From: Tulasnella sp. 424
Lineage: Eukaryota; Basidiomycota; Agaricomycetes; Cantharellales; Tulasnellaceae
Assembly: GCA_019633425.1 (NCBI GenBank)
Contig: WSUB01000068.1
Location: 62,001 to 126,000 of the forward strand
DNA: 64,000 bases
Direction: 5' to 3'
Positions 53,903 to 64,000 of this stretch are shown one piece after another. The notes under the pieces were generated by a model. The model was not told the DNA's origin. It did not search any database and worked only from the letters and a program-made list of their open reading frames with translations. Each line of letters begins with the position of its first letter. Position 1 is the first letter of the stretch. The position numbers and the translations under genes were made by a program.

Positions 53903-55438
53903 TTAGCTCATGGCGCGGCCACCAAACTCTTTACGTAGCGTTGAGAGTGATTTCTCGACGTTTTCCCAAGCCGGATTTTGATGAAATCGTGGGGTAAATG
54001 GATCAAAAACACTGCTATTCTGCCTAGCCGTGGAACTAGAGTAGATGCGCTCTACCCTCGGTGGTAGGACGGCGTCCAGGTACGCGGTAACGGCGGAAAC
54101 CGCCATTTCGGACCCAAGTGGCGACGTTCCAACAGCAAAAAACTTGAGGTTTGGGAAGGGAATTGCCTCGTAAGGAAGTCGAGGCATATCCTCAGTGTTA
54201 AGGAAAAGAGCAAGCTTGCGGAGCCTGTGGGAGAAGTACCGCGCGAATCTGGGTAGCATGCTCATCGGTATTCCATGAGATGATTGCAGTCCGGGATAAT
54301 CCCGTCGAGAACATAGGTTCAGTGCTTCTAGCCTGCGCCAAGCTTTCCCCAGAGCTTTGACGTCGCTTTTATCCAGATCCCATCTACCCGGATACTCTAG
54401 GTCAACAGTCCTGAGTTTTGAGCAACGGAGCAGAGGACGAATCGAGTCGAATGTCAGGTGACATTCGCGAGCGAACGTCAGCCTAATCTCCTTCAGAAGA
54501 GGGCAAGCGTCCGCCAATGCATCGAGAAGCTGCTTGGGAGTAAGCCCCGAATCCGCGGTGCAGCGAGCTTCTAGTACTCGAAGCCCGGGCTTGAGCATTA
54601 TTGGCTCGAGGGCGAGGGCAGGCACCTTCAATTCCTGTAGTGAGTTCTGAAGTCGGATGATGGTCCGGACGTCTTCATCTGGTGTTTCTTCCGGAATCGA
54701 CTTGAAGTGGAAGACGCGGAGGTTGGGAGGGAGCAGACGGCTGAGCGCTCGGAGAAGGCGAGAGGATGCTTGCAAGGTGCAGCCAGATACATCAATGCTG
54801 AACTCGTCGATCTCAGAAGAGATCAGAGGTATGAGCAGCTGGAGCTCGCAATCCTGGGTCGCCACCCAACGAATCGCCCGATTCCGAGGGAGGAGGTAAG
54901 TTCCTTGATTTATTGCCACGTAATATAGCAATTTGACGGGGAACTCGGGACTCATGTGCTCTAGAGCGAAGCCACAACCCTCGTAAATTCCGCCGTCGTA
55001 GGTGATCGAGTGGACCCGTTTCGAGTAGGATTGGAACCGAGCCCAATCAGTCTGTGGAAAGCCGTCATCCCAGTCCTGACAAAGTGAGTGTTAGAGAGCG
55101 AGTTATTAAGAATAGAATTGGGAATGATTTTTCGTACCCAATTGCTTCCGAAGGTGATGGTGCCGAGAAGTAGTAAAAGCGGATGAGGCGAGTCCAGGTC
55201 CTTCCAAATGAAGTCTAGCGCGGCGTCTACCCAAGTCCGACACACCAGGGCGGTTGCGAAACAGTCAGGGATACTGAGTTCTTTGAAGATGCGATAGAGA
55301 ATCTCAGATATAGAAAGAGCGAAAGGGAGTAATGGCTGGGATTCGACTGCAAGTTCCGCGCGGTAAGTGAGGACACCCAACGAGTGTATACACAGCTATA
55401 GTTTACTCACCCGAAACGAGCTGGGCGGCTCCTTCCAT
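53903..55438 (-). CDS. F-box protein with LRR-like C-terminal region (F-box gene 2)
   Basis: A three-exon model (55438-55411, 55346-55138, 55075-53903) gives 469 residues, starting MEGAAQLVSVESQPLLPF. The F-box-like segment is ALSISEILYRIFKELSIPDCFATALVCRTWVDAALDFIW. Leu-rich repeats follow (LRTVDLEYPGRWDLD, LEALNLCSRRDYP, LRKLALFLNTEDM). Without the 28-nt first exon no ATG would be available, since the frame at 55380 opens with TTG. It starts 162 bp from the oppositely oriented UNC-45-like gene. Probably a substrate adaptor of an SCF-type ligase; no substrate can be named. Confidence 0.75.
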
Positions 55439-55600
55439 CTATAGGGTTGATTTGACTCAGAGAATATACTGTTACTTGGATTCGAAAGGCTTGATGAGAT
55501 GTGTACAGCTGCAAGTGAGTGGTTCAGAGGAATCATAGGACGAATAGGCCAGGGGTATTTGGCTACGCTTGTTGTTCAAACCACCACCGGCAGCTTAGTC
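55439..55600. promoter_or_regulatory. Divergent promoter between F-box gene 2 and the UNC-45-like gene
   Basis: Only 162 bp separate the two ATGs, so both promoters must overlap. Part of this stretch (gtatttggctacgcttgttgttcaaac) is also kept upstream of decayed copy P2. Confidence 0.5.
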
Positions 55601-58006
55601 ATGGCGCAGCCCGACACCGACGCCGACCTCAAGTCTTTACTGCTAAAGCTCGAGTCAAAATCAGGCCTCGGATTATCCTCTTCTTCAATCAACTCGCAAA
55701 TATCTCCAGTTCTTGCTGCCTTCCTACCATCTGCAAAACCGTCAACCCGTTCTCTCGCACACCTTGTCATCTCAAAGCTCGTTTCAAATGCGAGACCGTC
55801 TCCAACCACCGGCCTCACCTCATCCTACGAATCAGATCAAGAAAAGGCTACTCAAAACCTTATCCGACTCTTCTCTCCTATCATCGAATCCCGTCTTGCC
55901 ACGACATCGCTCGAGGAGGTCAGACCAGCTCTAGGACTGTTCACAGCGCTCTTCCAAATCGACTCTGCAACCGCAAGCGGGATATTTTTAAAAGATGGAG
56001 TAGCTGACGCGGTTCTGGACGTCCCGGATCTGTTTGAAGGCAAGAACGGGATAACAGCTTCTCAGGCCGTCGCAGCCTTGCTGTCTCAAGCCAGCGGTTC
56101 CAAGCCTTGTCGGCCCGTCGTCCAGGCGCACGCCATCTCATGGCTCCAGGATCAAGTTAGAAGGGATACTGTCGACTCGGGAGTTCGAGCTGCGGCTGCC
56201 AACGCGCTGACGAAGCTCTCTCGGGGAACTGCGGAGGACGTCAGTTCGGATACGTTGTCGTCGCTGGGTGGTCCCGCTACAGACGGCGCAGTCGAAGAGG
56301 CGAAGAGGAAGGACGACGACGAGTCGCTGGCCAAACTTATGAAGAACCTTATTGTCGACTCGAAGGAAACCGTAGGGCCAGGGCAACCCCTAGCTGGCTC
56401 GTCGCAAAGCATCCTCGATGCGGTGGAGGGACTCGCTTATTCCAGCATGGATTCAAACGTCAAGGAATCTCTTTCTGTGGACACGGCTTTCCTCACTCGA
56501 CTGTTCTCTCTCGTCCCACCTCCAAAACGACATCAAACCGGTGCGAAACCTACAGTCAACGTAACTTCTGAAAGCCTGCCCCCGGAGGAGAAAGCAAGTG
56601 TAGCGTTACTATACGGAATTTGCGTGATCGTCCTCAACCTCGTTGCGTTCCGGCCGAAATTGAGCGAGGAGGAGAAGCAGGTGGATCGGTTGAAGAGGAT
56701 GACGAAAGAGGGAGCGAGGACGGGTGGAAAGCTCGCCGACCCGGACGGGAAGGAGGCTGAGGACCAGTTGGCAACGGACGACGCAGTGAAGAGGAGGTGC
56801 AAGAGGGTGCTAAAAGCTGGGGTCGTGTCCGCTCTGGTTTCCATGTCGCATCGAAAGGAGAGCGAAGGTATCCGCAGGGCACTCGGTCGCATTTTCCTAA
56901 GCCTAGTCGAAGACAAGGAGAACAGAGGTAAAATCGTTCAAGGAGGCGGCGTCAAGGCACTTCAACGAATGATTGAAGCGTCCTTCACGAGCCTCAAAGA
57001 TAGTCCAGCACCACCTACGCCAAAGAAACCTCCATCGAAATTCGACTCCACAGTGGCAGGAGGTTCATCCCCACCAGCGAAATCACTCGACCCACAAGAC
57101 TTACCCGCTATTCAAGCCCTAGCCAAACTCTCCATCACCGCCTCGCCAATCCTGCTCTTCGGACCTGATGCCTCGTCCTCCCTCGACGCCGTCCACCCAC
57201 TCTCTCACCTCCTCTTGAATCCTTCCAGCACCCTCCTCCAGAAATTCGAAAGCCTTATGGCACTAACCAACCTCGCATCACTGGGTCCGCTCGTCGCTTC
57301 CCGTGTCGCGACGCACAAGGAACCAGGTCTCGGCACCGTCTTGAACAAGACTGAGACGCTGTTGCTCGACGACAATACCATGGTCCGCCGTGCGGCCACA
57401 GAGCTGCTGTGCAATCTTGTCGCGAGCGATACGGTCTGGGAACGATATACAGGCGAGAAGCCTGACGGGACGAGGAGCAAGCCGTCCGAGGAAGGGGACA
57501 AAGCGTTCGTCAGTAGATTGAGGATCTTGCTGGCTATGGCGGATGTGGAGGACGCGCAGACGCGGCTTGCAGCGTCGGGAGCGTTGGCGATGCTGGCCAA
57601 CGCACCGGACGTTTCGCGGTTGTTGTTGGGCAAGATGGAAAACGGGGCTGAGAAGGTGTTCGGAGTCCTCATCGACCTGATAGCTCCTGCAGAAGAAGGG
57701 CGCAGCGGAGACGAAGAAGATGGCGACGACGACGACGAGACCAACTTACTTGCACCCACAACACCGGAAATCCAGTCTCAACTAGCATACCGCGGAGTCG
57801 TCTGCACTCGCACACTGCTTACGAACCTCCCCACCGACGCTGAGACAGTCAAATCCGTGGTCAAAGCAGCGAAAAGTGCTGACCTGGGAGGAGCTTTGGT
57901 CCAAGCTCTAAACGCGCGGGAGAACGCTGGGAATCAGGAGATGTTGGTCGCAGGCGCTGAGACACTCAAGTGGTTGATTGGGAAAGGTGTTGAAATTGTG
58001 ATCTAG
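55601..58006 (+). CDS. UNC-45/Cro1/She4-type myosin chaperone (ARM-repeat), intact copy
   Basis: An intronless 801-residue protein. I place the start at ATG 55601 (MAQPDTDADLKSLLLKLESK); the frame is open 34 codons further upstream, but decayed copies P2 and P3 lose similarity there. The protein is built of helical ARM-like repeats throughout. A segment around residues 425-460, RRALGRIFLSLVEDKENRGK followed by GGGVKALQRMIEASF, is the hallmark of the UNC-45/Cro1/She4 central region. These proteins fold and stabilise myosin heads and in fungi are needed for actin-dependent growth, septation and endocytosis (family knowledge). An acidic stretch (GDEEDGDDDDETNLL) lies near residue 705. Three decayed relatives lie in the window, so this is the surviving copy. 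Confidence 0.8.
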   Translation: MAQPDTDADLKSLLLKLESKSGLGLSSSSINSQISPVLAAFLPSAKPSTRSLAHLVISKLVSNARPSPTTGLTSSYESDQEKATQNLIRLFSPIIESRLATTSLEEVRPALGLFTALFQIDSATASGIFLKDGVADAVLDVPDLFEGKNGITASQAVAALLSQASGSKPCRPVVQAHAISWLQDQVRRDTVDSGVRAAAANALTKLSRGTAEDVSSDTLSSLGGPATDGAVEEAKRKDDDESLAKLMKNLIVDSKETVGPGQPLAGSSQSILDAVEGLAYSSMDSNVKESLSVDTAFLTRLFSLVPPPKRHQTGAKPTVNVTSESLPPEEKASVALLYGICVIVLNLVAFRPKLSEEEKQVDRLKRMTKEGARTGGKLADPDGKEAEDQLATDDAVKRRCKRVLKAGVVSALVSMSHRKESEGIRRALGRIFLSLVEDKENRGKIVQGGGVKALQRMIEASFTSLKDSPAPPTPKKPPSKFDSTVAGGSSPPAKSLDPQDLPAIQALAKLSITASPILLFGPDASSSLDAVHPLSHLLLNPSSTLLQKFESLMALTNLASLGPLVASRVATHKEPGLGTVLNKTETLLLDDNTMVRRAATELLCNLVASDTVWERYTGEKPDGTRSKPSEEGDKAFVSRLRILLAMADVEDAQTRLAASGALAMLANAPDVSRLLLGKMENGAEKVFGVLIDLIAPAEEGRSGDEEDGDDDDETNLLAPTTPEIQSQLAYRGVVCTRTLLTNLPTDAETVKSVVKAAKSADLGGALVQALNARENAGNQEMLVAGAETLKWLIGKGVEIVI

Positions 58007-60780
58007 GTAGTACTTGCTGTAGTCTAGAATGAAAACTTTGGGGCTTTCTTGTCATCACTTACGCTTTTTGGTATTTGGGCTTTCTTGCGTAGACTTGAAC
58101 GGGGGGCATCCCAAGAGGGAACAAGAGGCCCCGGAAATCCGGTACAACGAAACCTCCCTTTTCGCGATAAGATGCGCGTTGCATACCGTTTTACTGGTCG
58201 CTTCATGTGCTCGATTTCCTAGGGTCAAAGCTTAGATACTATACTTCCCTGAGGGAGATACCCGTTTTGCTAAATCATCAGCTGTGCAGTGCATATGGTC
58301 GCTCCCCCCCGAATTTCACCTAGGATTAACCAAGCGAGTGGAAGAGCATTAACCCGCGGCGGAATTGCGCAAGTGAGATGCCACAAGGGAGCAGGGATAA
58401 TCTGACTCTCAGCACCGCCAGGTTCCCCGATATCGAGCTCCTCCCCTTTGTCAATTGCCGAAGACACACCACCACGCCATCAGACGCCTCGGCGCAGATA
58501 CCATTGGGCGGAAGTGGAGAAGAGGAGAGGGGGGAGCGAAGGTGGGTCTTGTCTCTTGTTACAGCCACCACGCACGTTCGAACGTGCGTCGACGCGTTCG
58601 TAGGGCAACCCCGATTCCCGAAGGTCCTTTGCCGAGTTGTTTGTCCCATCATTTAATAATCATAACACAAAGTCCCAACCCGGACCCGGTGCTGAGATCG
58701 GCTCGACAGCTGATCATTGGCATACGTACAAAGTGATTTTAAAGCAGCCCTGAGGTGCAGGGCGAAGGGCCGGATCGAGAACCTCAGGAACCAGCAAGGC
58801 CTTTGGAAACAGCGAGGAATCACCCTTTCCACATGGTTTTGAGCAAAGAAGGCCTTTGGTCGGCTGTGCGAGCATATGGTCCTTTGGCAATTTTAACCAA
58901 CGGGTGTGTCACCTTTGCGGCTGCCGTGAGGGAGCGGCAAGAGTTCACCGTCGGCCGGGTTTTTTAGTCAGTTCACCCGTTGGATTGAAAATAACTGCTT
59001 GAAGTTGGCGAAATTGTAGGTGCATATGACGGGTTTTCGAACGAGGGCGGGGATGCAACAAGGAAAGGTCAACGGTGATCTGCGACCGCTCCGGAGGAGT
59101 GGAGGCCGATTTCGGTCGTAACTCGTGACATTCAGGAATGCCGAGAAGACTTTGCTAGTAGCACAGAGATCAGCAAAAACTAATTTGTCGCATAATAACG
59201 TCTGGTTTGAGGGGCGGGTTTAAGCTTTCCGTGGTTCGGAGCGGGGCGAACCAAAAAGCGGTTTAGTTCGCGTCGTTTGCTGAGTTTAAGCTTTGTCCGA
59301 CACAAGACCCAGTTCAGAAGAGTGAGCAGGACTTGAGGCAGTAGTTGAGGGCAGGCAAAAGAGAGCGAGCCTTGAAGAGTCGACGGATGGGGAAGGGTGC
59401 AGATAAGGAAGGCCCCAAAAGAGGTCCAGTAGCTTAAAGAGTCGAGAAGCCAGCTCAGGTACGTCCAAGACTAGGTGCATATGGACTCGAGCTCTTCTGT
59501 CTCAAAAACACGACGGAGACGGCCGATAGTTGCCTGGGAAGTAAATTGGTCGTACGACCATTAATTCGTTTCAAACCTCTCACGGGCGTAGATCAACGCT
59601 TGGCCCTAGCCCAATCAAGAAGCGGAGAAAAAAAGATAAGAGGAATGGACCTCCCAAGTTAGATAGGATGTGGTTAGTCCGATGGGCACGGCGAAGCCAA
59701 GACGGTGAGGTTGGGCTTGGTCGAGGAAAGGCGGTTCTTCCGAAGGGGTGCCTTGTGATTGGTTCTTTCGACTCAATCGAGTCGTGTGCCCACGATGATT
59801 GCGCGAACTTGAACGAAAATGATCTACATGCATCTTCTACTCGCTCACTCACACTCGCCTGTCTTTTGGATTCTCCAAGAGTCACAGACTAAGACAACGG
59901 AGAATAAAAAAAAAATTCACATCCCGCCGGCGGTCGGGGCACCTCCACCCGGTTGGGCGCGAGAAGTGCCGCTTGAGCACCACCAACCCCCACAAATCGC
60001 ACAACAACCGGTTCGTACCGGGTATCCTACCCCTCCTCCTCCTCCTTTATTATTTGCAAACTCGTTCGAACGACCGTGATACAGCCGACCTCCGGTGGAC
60101 GCATGACCTACCGTCGGTAGCGGAGGTACCGAACAACTCCAGCTCGAGGGGACGAACGTGCTTTGGGAGATCCACCAGTTGTTAGTAGAAATTACGGAAT
60201 CTTGGAACCGAGTCAGCTCAGAATTAGGGGTTGTTTCAGTGGCTTGCACACTACGGCTCCTCACTCTGTCCTTGTTTTTTTGAGCGGAACGAGGACCGAT
60301 GATCGCCGAAGGTTTGGGAGTGGTTTAGCACGGCGAGGCTTGCAAATTGCAGTTTGGTAGTTCAGGAACCATCCGGTGTTCGAGGCAACGTTATCACTGA
60401 TCAGCTGAAGAGAAAGAAAGGGTTTTGCGTCGACTGGGTCTCGAGGGTTATCGTAAACTGCCTTGCTTCCCAAACGAGGGCACTCGGGGGGTCGTCGTCC
60501 ACATTCCTGCCTTCTCTCTCGCAACAAATTCCCAAGGCTTCGCAAATACCTCGTCATCGCCCTCGAACGTCGACTTCTCCCCCCTTGCACCTCTGTCTGA
60601 TGAGAATATGCAGCGGGGTGGTGGTCGGTACGAGCGTATCGGCGAGGTGGGAGGGATACCAGGTTGTCGGGAAGGTGCCTGGACATCCCTAAACTGTAAA
60701 AACGGAGCTCGTGCTCATTATCGAACGTGCAGAGAAAACATGATCTATGGTGCAGGGATCTAGGATTCGGAAGGTGAGGG
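58007..60780. other. Gene-poor stretch
   Basis: No convincing gene is seen on either strand over 2.8 kb. It contains a 20-bp perfect palindrome at 58570-58589. Several open frames (for example at 60261-60947 on the - strand) have biased, Arg/Ser/Pro-rich composition without recognisable domains. Confidence 0.4.
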
Positions 60781-61143
60781 TGCACATGTAACACCTGGGT
60801 TCGAGGTATATTGAACCCGGTCTTCCGGTACGCGGAGTTAAGCGGAAGGCTTAACTCCACGCACGTTCGTCCTCCTGCCCAGCGTTCACTGGTCAATGGT
60901 TGGGATGGGCAACTGGCCTCGGATGGAGTGGGTTGCGGGGACGACATTTTACGATTCGGGAAGCATCAAGACAGAGAAGTGGAAGAAGTTTTGCATGGCG
61001 GTACTTGGATACCCCATAAATATCCACTCCCAAGCCTGGGCGGTTCGATCTTTCCTCACCGCGACATCCCCTTCCACCTCTTCCTCTTCCTCCTTCCCCC
61101 TCAACAGTTCATTTACTTGACGCTGCTAACTACGCGCGCATAA
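60781..61143 (+). promoter_or_regulatory. Upstream region of the phosphate transporter
   Basis: A 9-bp inverted repeat GGAGTTAAG/CTTAACTCC (60834-60842 and 60850-60858) is followed by CACGTT at 60862-60867. CACGTT is the weaker form of the site bound by the phosphate regulator Pho4 in yeasts. Whether this fungus uses it is unknown. Pyrimidine-rich DNA (cttccacctcttcctcttcc) precedes the ATG. Confidence 0.35.
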
Positions 61144-63167
61144 ATGGCTGCTCTCCGCGTTCCCCAAGCCGCTCACGATAACAATCTTACGGCCGCCCAG
61201 CGTCGTCGCGCCGCCCTCGCAGAAGTCGATAATGCCCCATTCGGATGGTACCACATCAAGAGTACGTTCCCCCCAATACAATTCGAGTAATTTTAACGTT
61301 ACTGACGATCCTCTTCGTACCTTTTTCCCCCTTGTTCAACAGCTTGTTTGAGTGAGTCCCTTCCGCTATATTCAACCACACACCCGTTATCTAATCTCAT
61401 TTCCCCCACTCCACTTTCACAGTTGCTGGTGTTGGTTTCTTCACCGACGCCTATGACATCTTCGCCATCAACATGTGTGCCAGCATGATTGGCATCATCT
61501 ACTCCAAAGGCGGTGCTTTGACTGCCAACCAAGAACTCGGCCTCAAGGTCGCCACCCCCGTCGGCACCCTCGTCGGTCAGCTCTTGTTCGGTTGGTTGGC
61601 CGATGTCGTTGGACGGAAGAAGATGTATGGTGTTGAGTTGATGTTGAGTGAGTGGTAACGTTTGAGGACGGCTCTACTGGATGCTAATGAGATTCTTTGA
61701 ATAGTTATCGTCGCTACCTTCGGTCAAGCTCTCGCTGGTCACGGTCCCGGTGCTAACATCTTCGGTGTCATTATCTGCTGGCGTTTCATCATGGGGTACG
61801 TGCCACTCTCCACCCCTCCCTCCCTCGACCTTGCTAACCTTTTCACTCCTACAGCGTCGGTATTGGCGGCGACTACCCCCTCTCGGCCATCATCACCTCC
61901 GAGTTCGCCACCACTAAGTACCGCGGCCGCATGATGAACGCCGTCTTCGCCATGCAAGGTTTCGGTAACCTCGCCGCCGCTATCGTCGCCGTCTGCGTTA
62001 CCGCCGGGTTTAAGAGCGTCTTGCTCAAGTACCCCGACCACCACCACGTCGACTACATGTGGCGCATCATCATCGGCTTGGGCATCGTCCCCGCGTGCAT
62101 CGCTCTGTACTACCGCTTGACCATCCCCGAAACCCCCCGATACACCATGGACATCGAGCGTGATTTGAACCAAGCTGAGAAGGACGCCGATTTCGTCAAG
62201 ACCGGTCGATTCGAGAAGATCGAGGACCAGCCTGTGGAGCGCATCGAGATGCCCAAGGCTTCTCGCCGCGACTTCCTCCGTCATTACGCCAAGTGGTCCA
62301 ACTTCAAGGTCCTCTTCGGTTGCGCTTACAGCTGGTTCGCTCTCGACATTGCCTTCTACGGTCTTGGTACGTTGTTTTTGATACGAATGCGAAGTGGGAG
62401 GAAATGCTAACTTTTGCGCGCGATTAGGCTTGAACTCGTCGATCATCCTCACTGCCATCGGTTTCGGCGGCTCCAAGGCCACCAACCCCAACCAGAAGGT
62501 CTACGACAACTTGTTCAACACTGCCGTCGGTAACATCATGTACGTCTCGCATTCCCTTCTCCCTTATAGCCACTTAATCTAACCCTCCCTCCCCGCGTTC
62601 AGCATCGCCGTCGCTGGTCTCGTCCCCGGTTACTGGGTCTCCTTCCTCTTCATCGACTCCTGGGGCCGCAAGCCCATCCAGCTCATGGGCTTCGTCATGC
62701 TCACCATCATCTTCGTCATCATGGGCTTCGGGTACAACGCCATCCTCTCCCACTCCGAGGGCGCCTTCGTCTTCCTGTACTGCCTCGCCAACTTCTTCCA
62801 GAACTTCGGTCCCAACACCACCACCTTCATCATCCCCGGCGAAGTCTTCCCCACCCGCTACCGCAGCACGAGCCACGGTATCTCCGCCGCCTCTGGCAAG
62901 CTCGGTGCCATCGTCGCCCAGGTCGGTTTCGCCCGTCTTAAGGATATTGGCGGCAAGAACGCTTGGATCAACCATATCTTGGAGATCTTTGCTTTGTTCA
63001 TGCTTACGGGTATCTTCTCCACTTTCCTCGTCCCCGAGACCAAGGGCCGCACCCTCGAGGAGCTCAACGGAGAGGAGGACCTCGAGGACGATTACGCCGG
63101 TCACGAGAAGGCTGTCATCGACTCTGGATCCTCTGACAAGGACGGTCGCAACATCATCTCCCAGTAA
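61144..63167 (+). CDS. PHO84: High-affinity inorganic phosphate:H+ symporter, PHO84-type
   Basis: A seven-exon model (61144-61261, 61343-61351, 61423-61647, 61705-61795, 61855-62366, 62428-62539, 62603-63167) gives 543 residues, the usual size. Signatures: GVGFFTDAYDIFAIN in the first membrane span, GVGIGGDYPLSAIITSEFA in the fourth, a long cytoplasmic loop with FVKTGRFEKIEDQP, and the C-terminal VPETKGRTLEELNGE. It is a major-facilitator protein of the plasma membrane that imports phosphate with protons. Exon 2 is a 9-nt micro-exon (CTTGTTTGA); with it the sequence reads HIK-TCLI-AGVGFF in frame. Codon use is strongly C-ending, as in highly expressed genes and unlike the array on the left. 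The symbol is by family resemblance. Confidence 0.92.
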
Positions 63168-63599
63168 ACGCCTCCTGCGTCGTGGTTGACTTTCTTTTCT
63201 GCGCACTCTCTTCTTTTTTCTTATTACAATTGTCCCGCGTTCCCTCCTCATGTGTGCTGCTTTCTTTGGTTAAATCGGATGTACCGCGATGTGTGCCACT
63301 TCTTGTCACGGTAGAGATGTTGCTTGTTGTCGTCGTCGTTTTTTTTTTGTCATCCGCATGTCGTATAGTCTATACATTACCGCTTCTCTACTCATTCTTG
63401 AGGCCACCCGAACGATCGTGCGCGAACAAGTTCAATACCAAAATGACTCGATCCGCAGCGCCACCGCAGTTAACTAATAGATGTCATCAGGTAACCCAAC
63501 TACTATACACTCCGGTCGTTACAGTCGTGAAGAAAAAAGGTCGTAAAAAAAAGAAAGTAACTTCGTCTCTGCAAAGGCGTGATAAAGCCGCACACCTAG
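63168..63599. other. Convergent 3' regions
   Basis: The two genes on either side end towards each other. The stretch is T-rich (cgtcgtttttttttgtc) and holds no gene. Confidence 0.45.
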
Positions 63600-64000
63600 T
63601 TAACTGGTCGACGGTCCGGGTTGGGGTGTCGTAGAACCTCCCGTCCCAGGGCCCGCCGGTGGAGCCGGATTAGAGGGAGCCGTCGACCCGTCCTTCGGTG
63701 CATTTGGAGCGGGAGCGGGAGCCGGAACGGTCGTCTCGTCTCCCTTTCCGATTGGGATCGACTCCTGCTGGTCCTCCCAAGACCCGGGAATAAGAGCAAC
63801 GGGGAGCAGCCACGTCGCGGAAAGGACCACCCCGTTCCCTTTATCGAAGGACTTGACCTAAAAAACTCCGGATTAGCGTTCCATTAGAGCGTAAAAAGCG
63901 GGTGTTAATTTACCTCTTGCCAAGACCAAGCGATAAAGCCACCGATGTAGCCCAAGATGGGGACTACTGCTTTGAGGAGCGTGACTGCCGTCTTGAGCGG
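63600..64000 (-). CDS. Small membrane protein, partial (5' end beyond the window)
   Basis: Two exons are visible: from the window edge to 63914, and 63857-63600. They join in frame across a 56-bp intron (WSWQE-VKSFDKG). The visible part has two hydrophobic segments, AVVPILGYIGGFIAWSW and VVLSATWLLPVALIPGSW. A low-complexity tail rich in Pro, Ala, Gly, Ser and Thr (APAPAPNAPKDGST, then PAPPAGPGTGGSTTPQPG) follows. I do not recognise a named family. The layout suggests a small membrane-anchored protein with a flexible tail. Confidence 0.7.

Noticed and set aside
55499..55600. Start of the UNC-45-like protein at 55499
   Set aside because: The extra 34 codons are not kept in the decayed copies and lie in the short divergent promoter. 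ATG 55601 is preferred.
60261..60947. 228-codon - strand frame in the gene-poor stretch
   Set aside because: No domain is seen, the composition is Arg/Ser/Pro-rich, and the + strand shadow frames are similar. There is no support as a gene.
61739..63251. Long - strand frames (250 and 225 codons) opposite the phosphate transporter
   Set aside because: They are antisense to a well-supported transporter and arise from its C-ending codon bias. They cross introns of the real gene.

Overview
The window is nuclear DNA of a filamentous basidiomycete, most likely an Agaricomycete. The genes are dense with short introns of about 50-70 bp, carrying GTRNGT donors and YAG acceptors. There are two STAND/NLR-type NACHT-WD40 genes, F-box genes with no recognisable plant- or animal-type partners, a PHO84-type phosphate transporter, and a transposon graveyard typical of Agaricomycetes (Ty3/gypsy, Helitron DUF6570-like, DUF6589-like, Tc1/mariner, MITEs). 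I see no rRNA, tRNA or CRISPR array.

Layout. Bases 1-10.3 kb hold a tandem array of four C2H2 zinc-finger genes (units A-D) on the + strand. Each sits behind a long, intron-containing, highly conserved 5' leader that can fold into strong hairpins. Decayed copies lie between the units (4.2 and 7.2-7.6 kb), with another at 18.8 kb. Bases 11.8-20.0 kb hold a NACHT-WD40 gene (NLR1, 13.2-18.7 kb) that is truncated by a nonsense codon and then a frameshift, flanked by rearranged copies of a decayed gene. Bases 20.15-21.05 kb are a terminal-inverted-repeat element. Bases 21.2-25.4 kb are two decayed copies of an UNC-45/Cro1/She4-like ARM-repeat gene.

Bases 25.4-43.2 kb are a lower-GC, transposon-rich block: a hAT-type MITE inside a small ORF, LTR-like relics, a Helitron-like fragment, a dead gypsy element whose internal stops lie overwhelmingly at CGA-to-TGA positions, and a DUF6589-like pseudogene split by a 782-bp near-perfect palindrome. 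Two decayed hypothetical genes and a decayed Tc1-like transposase follow. Bases 43.9-49.0 kb hold an apparently intact NACHT-WD40 gene (NLR2) on the - strand, followed by a third decayed UNC-45-like copy (50.4-51.3 kb).

Bases 51.9-58.0 kb hold two tandem three-exon F-box genes (-) diverging from the intact UNC-45/Cro1/She4-like gene (+). Bases 58-61.1 kb are gene-poor. Bases 61.1-63.2 kb encode a high-affinity phosphate:H+ symporter with a 9-nt micro-exon, and the window ends inside a small membrane-protein gene (-).

Functional reading. Three stretches look fast-evolving: the zinc-finger array, the two NLRs with near-identical 129-bp WD40 repeats, and the triplicated UNC-45-like segment beside the NLRs. 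The right-hand 7 kb (UNC-45-like, phosphate transporter) looks like conserved core genome. The strongest candidate for something undescribed is the structured leader RNA of the zinc-finger units. Its main hairpin is kept in three copies, with paired changes in the stem.
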